Origin: Methyloradius palustris
Lineage (GTDB): Bacteria > Pseudomonadota > Gammaproteobacteria > Burkholderiales > Methylophilaceae
Length of the DNA: 64,000 nucleotides
NCBI RefSeq assembly: GCF_019703875.1
Contig: NZ_AP024110.1
Coordinates: forward strand, 1,488,001-1,552,000
Direction of reading: 5' to 3'
In this document: positions 57,943 through 64,000 of the stretch, one piece after another
Position numbering within the stretch: position 1 is the stretch's first letter
Layout of the letters: every line of letters starts with the position of its first letter
Notes under the pieces: model-generated
The model's database searches: none
The model's input: the letters and a program-made list of their open reading frames with translations, nothing else
What the model was told of the DNA's origin: nothing
Position numbers and translations under genes: made by a program

Positions 57943-59949
57943 TTATTGAACCGTTAACTTGATTTCAATTTTGCTTTTGAGTTGCTTGGCATCCCACTCT
58001 AATTCCAGTGTCAGCGCCTGCATGATCTTCTCAAAACCAGCCTCAGATTGTGAAACACTGTAGTGTGGATGGCTCGTGATATCGCAATCTACATTGGTAT
58101 CTAGTTGCACTACACCGCCTAGCACTTCGTCTTCCAAACTCAACGCATTAAGCTGTTTGAAATGATGCAACTCACCAAAGCCGCCAGGAATGTCATCACC
58201 AATGCGGAAGCGCCCTGCAGGGCCATTGCAACTCGGCATGGCAAGGTTGATTTCCACCTTGAATTTACCTTTTACTGCCTTGCTGGTTTGGTAATGCACA
58301 ATCAGGGTTTTACCGTTGAGGTGTATGGTTTTCTGCAACTCGGTTTCCGCGACAGTAGCGACGAAATCCATCGATTTTGCACCTGTGGTTTGCGGCCGAC
58401 GATAACTCACAGGAACGACTCGGTCATCACTAATCAGAAAATCGCAGAACATGGTCTTGCGATACGCATCTGTCGCCATGTCTTCTGGTGTAATTACATC
58501 CTTGAACATCACGCGCTCATGAGGGTTGGCAATGCCTTCACCCGTATGGTGTCCGTCTGACTGTTCATGTACCTTGCGGTGATAATGTTCGGCCTGGCGA
58601 GTTAAAGTATCACCAAAATTATGGTGTAGTTTGTAGCTATCGAATTCGCAAATCGAGGCTGTGCCATCAAGCCTGGCAACCACTTGTAGCTGATTATTTC
58701 TCAAGAATAACTCGTCAAAACCATCAAGGTCCAAATCCACCCATTCTTTAGCTGGGCGCTCGCTGACTTGGTCAAGCATGGCTTCAAGCTTGATGATGGC
58801 GTTATAGATAGCGCGCCTTAAATGGGGCAGATACAAGCCGCCAAACAAGCCGTGCCAATAGGCATCATTCGCTTGAGATTCAAATAAAGCATCTTCCATC
58901 GCCTGAGTCTTTTTATTCTCAGGCATGGCGTGATAGCGCGCCGAGAGCGACAACATGCGCTTGTGCATCCAATTAGATTCTGGATAGCGCATAAAGAAAT
59001 TGCGCCAGATACCGCCACGGATATAAGGCTTAGTTTGTTCGTAGCGGTTATTGTATTTTTCCTGTGCGACCAAATCAGCATAGTTATGCGATGCTGGCAC
59101 AGGCAATGTCCACTCGTTCATTTCTATGTAGGATGCCGTTGGCAGATAAACCACGCCACGCGTCTTGGCCATGGCATGATAATCGCTGTAGCGCATGGGT
59201 TTGATGATGGATGAATTGAGTACGCCCTCAATAAAGTCTTTTAACCAGCCGCGTTCATAGACCCATTCGTAGGTTTCAGGCCAGATACCAAATTTTTCAA
59301 TGTCATCAAAATAAATTGCAGCGGCGGATTTACTCTCGTCTGCCAACTCTTCCAGATAAGCCACTACCTCGTGTGCGGGTGAAAATGGCAGTCTGTAACG
59401 CAAGGCTTCAGAAATCGGGAATAGGTCAATCTGGCGACCATCTTCTTCCGTACTGAAATAGCCATCAAGTTCATGACTGTATTTGCCTGTGCACATAAAG
59501 TGGTAATCATCCACCGTGACATACTGTATGCCTGAATCAGCCAGTGATGGCACCACTGTAGATTCCCATACGCGCTCTGTCAGCCACGCGCCCTGTGGTG
59601 TTTCATCAAATTTCTTATTGAGGTAATGTGAAAGCTTAGTGATCTGGCCTACCCTGTCACGAGTAGGGATAGAGGCCAACACGGGTTCAGTAAAGCCTGC
59701 GCCAAAGAGCTCAGCCTGGTCACGTGCGACCATTTCTTTGAGCAACGCCATATCTTCAGGATATTTTTCCAGCATGTATTCAAGCAGCCAGCCACTGATG
59801 TGAATGGCAAAGCGGAACGCTGGATACTGATACAGAACCCTTAAGAACGGGCCATAACATCTAACATGCGCATCATCTAGCACACTTTCAAAATTACCTA
59901 CGGGTTGGTGCGCATGAACACCGAGTAGTAATGCAACTGTTTTAGCCAA
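57943..59949 (-). CDS. GH57 alpha-amylase/4-alpha-glucanotransferase-like protein
   Basis: A 668-residue GH57 protein starting at a TTG (TTG GCT AAA) with AGGA upstream. Motifs are LGVHAHQPVGNF near the start, LTERVWESTVVPSL (nucleophile Glu region) and YFDDIEKFGIWPET (acid/base Asp region). The C-terminal half is the beta-rich DUF1925/DUF1926-type region found in the Thermococcus litoralis glucanotransferase group. It would disproportionate or trim alpha-1,4-glucans. It follows the other GH57 gene after 70 nt. Confidence 0.9.
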   Translation of the reverse strand: MAKTVALLLGVHAHQPVGNFESVLDDAHVRCYGPFLRVLYQYPAFRFAIHISGWLLEYMLEKYPEDMALLKEMVARDQAELFGAGFTEPVLASIPTRDRVGQITKLSHYLNKKFDETPQGAWLTERVWESTVVPSLADSGIQYVTVDDYHFMCTGKYSHELDGYFSTEEDGRQIDLFPISEALRYRLPFSPAHEVVAYLEELADESKSAAAIYFDDIEKFGIWPETYEWVYERGWLKDFIEGVLNSSIIKPMRYSDYHAMAKTRGVVYLPTASYIEMNEWTLPVPASHNYADLVAQEKYNNRYEQTKPYIRGGIWRNFFMRYPESNWMHKRMLSLSARYHAMPENKKTQAMEDALFESQANDAYWHGLFGGLYLPHLRRAIYNAIIKLEAMLDQVSERPAKEWVDLDLDGFDELFLRNNQLQVVARLDGTASICEFDSYKLHHNFGDTLTRQAEHYHRKVHEQSDGHHTGEGIANPHERVMFKDVITPEDMATDAYRKTMFCDFLISDDRVVPVSYRRPQTTGAKSMDFVATVAETELQKTIHLNGKTLIVHYQTSKAVKGKFKVEINLAMPSCNGPAGRFRIGDDIPGGFGELHHFKQLNALSLEDEVLGGVVQLDTNVDCDITSHPHYSVSQSEAGFEKIMQALTLELEWDAKQLKSKIEIKLTVQ

Positions 59950-60019
59950 AATCCTGCTCCCAGCAGTTTATTGATTGTTATTACGAAACATATTCTAGAT
60001 ACGACATTTACACTAACCT

Positions 60020-61741
60020 CTACTCCTGCCCCCGCCTCATCGTCCCACCGACCGCGGGGTGGCCGCTACCCACGCTAATCGCATGATTGAGGATTTCAGG
60101 AATCGGCTTTTTAAGCAGGCGATACAAATTGCTGAGGTTACGGCGGTAAAGGCGATCAAAACTATCCACACTAACGGATGAATTGTAATCACCGAACCAC
60201 CAAAACCAGTCAGAGCCCTCGCATATTGCCAGCTGCAGTTCACAGTTTTTGACTTCTTCAGGCTCCAAGAATCCTTTTTCCATCACATGGTCATAGACTT
60301 TTTTAGCTTCGCACAGCAAATCCCAGCCATGATTTTTTTCAGTGCTACCTATCCAAGTGCTGAAACTGCCATATACCCAGCTACCAGCGGCTATCGCGGG
60401 TAATGTAGTTAACTCACCCTGTACTCTAGCTGACTTGCCGACCAGGTCACTGAATGTCGTCATCTCAATATCAGGATGATTAGCTAGAGCCGCGTAAAGC
60501 TCACTTAAAAAATAATAGGCGTTATAAGGGAAATACTCCCAGGCATTCTCGCCATCCAGAATCACGCTCACAATACGGCTTTTATCGGTAGTATTGGCCT
60601 GATGAATGCCCTCAAGCGTGCCCACAAAATCAGCTACCGCCTCACTTGCGTGCAACTTTGAATATTCAAAACCGATTTTGTCTGAGAGATGATCATCCCG
60701 AAAGAAGCAGACAATCTCATCTGTATCATTAGCCACTCGATATGGCTGATATAGATAATCATCTTTATGCGGCATTTCATAATTTTCAAACGATTTATAC
60801 AGGCTGTTTGCCAGCACGCCCTGCCCTGTTGCTGCCCATTTGACGTCATGTTCAGCGAGCAATAACAGCGCAGCATGTGAAACGCCGCCCTCGGCTGGCC
60901 ACATACCAACTGGATATTCACCAAATCGTTCTTTGTGCGAATCTTTAGCAGCTTTTATGTGGGCTTGGGCTCTGACTTTACCACCAGGATATTGCGGGTG
61001 ATGCGGCAAAGGTGCATACGGCATGGCATCACGCGTGGACTTGAAATCAAGGAGTAAAGGCAGGATCGGGTGAAAATGCGGCGTGCTTGATATTTCTATC
61101 TGCCCGCTTTTTTGCAGTTTTTTGTAGCGTGGAATCAGGTCAGCAATCAGTTCGCCAATCAACTTGAAGAAATCAATGCGCTCTTGCAGGCTGAAACATT
61201 GGCCCTTTAGCATGAGCGCTTGCACAAAAGTATTATTGCGGCGAATACTCTCACCCGTCCAGGCTAGGTGATACCAGACCAGCAAATCAGCAAAATACTG
61301 GTCGGACAAATAACTGAAAGCCTCTTCGCCATTTGATTCCAGTGCCTTGGCCATATTGTATAGCGCCTGGTAATGCGGAAAAGGCGTGAGCATTTTCTCG
61401 TGATTACATTTGAAACAGCTATCAATAATGAACTGGCGCTGCTCTTTAGAAATGCCATGCAAATCATCTTCTGCAAGCAAGGCTAGCAGAGGGTCGGCTA
61501 TTTTGTTGGTCTGGAATTGCGCAACGTAATCTTCGAGCTGATCAAGCAATACAGGCACAAAGTTGAATGTGGCGCGTGCTGCAGAATTAGCCTCAAAGTG
61601 ATAGGCCATGTCGGTGTAATCTTTAATCGCGTGCAGATATGTCCAAGGCAGCACATATTCGCCAGTGAGCGTATCGCGATAATCTGGCTGATGCATATGC
61701 CAGTAAAGATTAAAGTAAAGTTTGGGGAGTGCTGATGTCAT
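60020..61741 (-). CDS. GH57 alpha-amylase-like glycoside hydrolase
   Basis: A 573-residue COG1449-type GH57 enzyme: start YFNLYWHMHQPDYRD, catalytic Glu in MWPAEGGVSHAALLLL and catalytic Asp in SVILDGENAWEYFPYN. It lacks the C-terminal DUF1926-like half of its neighbour and has no signal peptide, so it is cytoplasmic. It probably acts on glycogen-type glucan together with GlgB and GlgC. It lies 54 nt after glgC. Confidence 0.9.
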   Translation of the reverse strand: MTSALPKLYFNLYWHMHQPDYRDTLTGEYVLPWTYLHAIKDYTDMAYHFEANSAARATFNFVPVLLDQLEDYVAQFQTNKIADPLLALLAEDDLHGISKEQRQFIIDSCFKCNHEKMLTPFPHYQALYNMAKALESNGEEAFSYLSDQYFADLLVWYHLAWTGESIRRNNTFVQALMLKGQCFSLQERIDFFKLIGELIADLIPRYKKLQKSGQIEISSTPHFHPILPLLLDFKSTRDAMPYAPLPHHPQYPGGKVRAQAHIKAAKDSHKERFGEYPVGMWPAEGGVSHAALLLLAEHDVKWAATGQGVLANSLYKSFENYEMPHKDDYLYQPYRVANDTDEIVCFFRDDHLSDKIGFEYSKLHASEAVADFVGTLEGIHQANTTDKSRIVSVILDGENAWEYFPYNAYYFLSELYAALANHPDIEMTTFSDLVGKSARVQGELTTLPAIAAGSWVYGSFSTWIGSTEKNHGWDLLCEAKKVYDHVMEKGFLEPEEVKNCELQLAICEGSDWFWWFGDYNSSVSVDSFDRLYRRNLSNLYRLLKKPIPEILNHAISVGSGHPAVGGTMRRGQE

Positions 61742-61795
61742 ATTTACCCTTAAAACTCAGAATTCCCTGCTGCAACCCTACTTATTTTGCAGCGA

Positions 61796-63076
61796 TTAGC
61801 GCGCCTGATGCAGTGACTGGCCCAGCATATCAGGCGTCACCAATGTGATGCCTTTTTCACTGACATAGAAACGTTTTCTATCCAGCTCTGGATTAACGCC
61901 TATCTCCATGCCGTCCGGTATGCGTGCACCTTTATCGACGACGACTCTTTTAAGCGTGACATACCGGCCAATATCCACTTTAGGCAAAATCACCGAGCCT
62001 TCTATATTGCTGTAACTGTTAACGCGTACATCAGAGAACAGCACCGATTGTTTTACTTTTGCCCCACTGATAATGCAACCGCCAGATACTAGAGAGTCAG
62101 TTGCCAAGCCACAACGGTCTTCGTTATCAAAAACAAACTTGGCTGGCGGCAGCTGCTCTTGATACGTCCAGATTGGCCATTGCCTGTCATATAAATTGAG
62201 TTCAGGAACCACTTTCGTCAATTCCATGTTCGCTTCCCAATAAGCATCAACTGTACCAACATCGCGCCAGTAATAGTTGCCATCGGCTGCGCCAACGCAG
62301 CTATCAGTGAATCTATGGGCATGTACTCGGTATTTTTTAATCAGGTAAGGAATGATGTTTTGCCCGAAATCGTGCACTGAGTGCCTGTCGTCTGCATCAC
62401 GAATCAATTGTTCATACAAAAACGCGGCGTTGAATACGTAGATGCCCATACTTGCCAGCGCCTGGGTAGCATCCCCTGGAATGGTATTAGGCTGATCTGG
62501 TTTCTCCTGAAACTCAACTACGCGATCAGACTCGTCTACGCTCATCACACCAAATGACTTAGCTTCTTCAACCGGCACATTGATGCAAGCAACCGTCATA
62601 TCAGCTTTACTGCGCACGTGGGACGCTAGCATCTGGCCATAATCCATCTTGTAGATATGATCGCCTGCCAATATCAACACATACTCGGCGCCTGTATTAC
62701 GCAAAATATCCAAGTTCTGGAATACTGCATCTGCCGTGCCTTTGTACCATTCTTCTTGGATGCGTTGCTGGGCAGGTAACAACTCGACGAACTCGTTGAA
62801 TTCACCGCGCAAAAAGCCCCAGCCACGTTGAATATGTTGCATCAAGCTATGGGATTTATATTGGGTGACCACACCGATGCGGCGTACCCCGGAGTTCATG
62901 CAATTAGATAGAGGGAAATCGATAATGCGGAATTTGCCACCAAATGGCACAGCTGGCTTCGCACGCCAGTCTGTCAGGGCTTTTAGCCGGCTGCCTTTAC
63001 CGCCAGCCAAGATCAGGGCAACGGTATTCTTGGTGAGATTGCTGATAAAACGCGTTGAAGTCGTGTCTTGTGACAT
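61796..63076 (-). CDS. glgC: Glucose-1-phosphate adenylyltransferase GlgC
   Basis: A 426-residue enzyme making ADP-glucose for glycogen. Nucleotidyltransferase start ALILAGGKGSRLKALTDWRAKPAVPFGG, WYKGTADAVFQN and GDHIYKMDY are GlgC hallmarks, and the C-terminal left-handed beta-helix (SGGCIISGAKVKQSVLFSDVRVNSYS) is complete. GAGGAG precedes the ATG. It is divergent from glgB and starts the minus-strand glycogen operon. Confidence 0.96.
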   Translation of the reverse strand: MSQDTTSTRFISNLTKNTVALILAGGKGSRLKALTDWRAKPAVPFGGKFRIIDFPLSNCMNSGVRRIGVVTQYKSHSLMQHIQRGWGFLRGEFNEFVELLPAQQRIQEEWYKGTADAVFQNLDILRNTGAEYVLILAGDHIYKMDYGQMLASHVRSKADMTVACINVPVEEAKSFGVMSVDESDRVVEFQEKPDQPNTIPGDATQALASMGIYVFNAAFLYEQLIRDADDRHSVHDFGQNIIPYLIKKYRVHAHRFTDSCVGAADGNYYWRDVGTVDAYWEANMELTKVVPELNLYDRQWPIWTYQEQLPPAKFVFDNEDRCGLATDSLVSGGCIISGAKVKQSVLFSDVRVNSYSNIEGSVILPKVDIGRYVTLKRVVVDKGARIPDGMEIGVNPELDRKRFYVSEKGITLVTPDMLGQSLHQAR

Positions 63077-63236
63077 GCTAACTACTCCTCATTTAGAGAT
63101 TGACATTGCATCGATGCCAATCTAGCCTCTACGAGCCATTTGTATGTATTGCCTATACAAGTCATTATAGACAGGATAATCAATGCTAATCTAGCTAAAT
63201 TCATCGCTGTCGTAAAAATATTTGAGATTCAATATT

Positions 63237-64000
63237 GTGGAAAAATCCCTACAAAACGAGCACGTATCTAAAATTCTTAACGCAAAGGATTATGATCCTT
63301 TTGCTTATCTTGGTTTGCACCAGAATTCAGGCACACACCAGAATTTGGATCAAAAAACTGGCAAGCACATCTTTCGTGCGTTTTTGCCACACGCTTCAAA
63401 AGTGTGGATTAAAACTGTGCAAGACTGGCAGCCACTGGTCAAAATCCATGCCGACGGCTTATTCGAATTAAACACAAATATTGAACCTGACAGACCTTGC
63501 TTGCTGAAAATTGAACAAGGTGACGTCACTTATGAGCAACATGATGTCTATTCGTTCCCACCCTCTTTATCTAACGACGATTTATATTTGTTCGCAGGCG
63601 GGCGACTAAAGCAAGCCTATAAGACATTTGGCGCCCATGCATTTCAATTACTTGGGGTAAACGGGGTGCGCTTTGTTGTGTGGGCACCCAATGCCGAGCG
63701 CGTCAGCGTAGTTGGCGACTTTAATCGCTGGGATGGTCGCATGCATCCCATGCGCATGCATGGCTCTAGCGGCGTTTGGGAAATATTTATCCCGCTATCG
63801 CAGCCTGGCGTGCATTCTGAGGCGCTATACAAGTTTGAGATTCGCAATCGTCATACAGGGCAAGTGGTAGTTAAAACCGACCCTTATGGCCTGAGTTTTG
63901 AGCTGCGGCCTGGCACTGCCTCTAAAATCACACTATCTGGGCAACACAAGTGGCAAGACCAAGCTTGGCTGGAGAAGCGTGGCAATGCTGACTGGCTACA
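63237..64000 (+). CDS. glgB: 1,4-alpha-glucan branching enzyme GlgB (partial, 3' end outside window)
   Basis: An open frame from a GTG at 63237 runs to the window edge, about 254 residues. NAKDYDPFAYLGLH is the start of the E. coli-type N1 domain. The CBM48 domain follows with FVVWAPNAERVSVVGDFNRWDGRMHPM, then YKFEI and KTDPYG, all typical of GlgB. The catalytic GH13 domain lies beyond the window. The start codon choice is supported by this N-terminal match rather than by a strong ribosome site. It forms alpha-1,6 branches in glycogen. Confidence 0.93.
   Translation, partial: MEKSLQNEHVSKILNAKDYDPFAYLGLHQNSGTHQNLDQKTGKHIFRAFLPHASKVWIKTVQDWQPLVKIHADGLFELNTNIEPDRPCLLKIEQGDVTYEQHDVYSFPPSLSNDDLYLFAGGRLKQAYKTFGAHAFQLLGVNGVRFVVWAPNAERVSVVGDFNRWDGRMHPMRMHGSSGVWEIFIPLSQPGVHSEALYKFEIRNRHTGQVVVKTDPYGLSFELRPGTASKITLSGQHKWQDQAWLEKRGNADWL

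Noticed and set aside
1..64000. CRISPR arrays, tRNA or rRNA genes, prophage structural genes
   Set aside because: No spaced direct-repeat array, cloverleaf-like intergenic sequence, rRNA segment or phage structural protein was recognised anywhere in the window.

Overview
The window looks like a chromosome segment of a betaproteobacterium, most likely a methylotroph-type Methylophilaceae/Nitrosomonadales relative. This is inferred from gene content (PQQ-dependent dehydrogenase with signal peptide, mutL/miaA/amiC/tsaE/queG neighbourhood, PilU, many c-di-GMP proteins, glycogen cluster). No rRNA, tRNA or CRISPR array was seen.

Layout. 1-8029 (minus strand) is most of an aryl-polyene-type operon: ACP, COG4648 membrane protein, AMP-ligase, hotdog dehydratase, LpxL-like acyltransferase, LolA-like carrier, MMPL exporter, an alpha/beta hydrolase and a polysaccharide deacetylase cut by the window edge. 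The ketosynthases expected for such a cluster are not inside the window. 8301-12000 holds two small membrane proteins, an outer-membrane phospholipase A and a PQQ dehydrogenase whose usual catalytic Asp position reads Gly. 12173-21507 is an ECF sigma/anti-sigma pair followed by a tightly packed lipid-modification operon: two CFA-like methyltransferases, DUF2878, DUF1295, a DUF6134-like secreted protein, a lipocalin, a fatty acid desaturase, a COG2907 flavoprotein and DUF1365. 21525-33195 carries a GAF-GGDEF protein, mnmC, a TPR/OGT-like protein, an EAL-CBS-GGDDF protein, pilU, DUF805, an EamA transporter and dapC.

The standout is 33260-36433: a complete 3.17-kb IS1595-type transposon. It has perfect 23-bp terminal inverted repeats, an exact 8-bp target duplication (TAAAATTA) and a DDE transposase with zinc ribbon. 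It also carries at least four passenger genes with their own palindromic operators: a winged-helix regulator, a secreted Cys-containing protein, an XRE regulator and a one-TM protein. It landed in the last codon of miaA, changed the final residue from Ile to Arg, and supplies the present miaA stop codon.

36429-43312 is housekeeping: miaA, a HEPN-like small gene, mutL, a REP-like palindrome, a monooxygenase-like protein, amiC, and tsaE/queG with abutting start codons. 43383-47358 is an envelope glycosylation operon (GT39-like, GT2, GtrA, YdjC-like). 48145-52321 holds two GH17 membrane proteins, the second fused to a processive GT2 synthase. 52462-54661 is a LysR/DUF2798/NmrA module. 54961-56892 is a second EAL-CBS-GGDDF protein. 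56988-64000 is a glycogen/alpha-glucan cluster: ROK kinase, two GH57 enzymes, glgC, and divergent glgB cut by the right edge.
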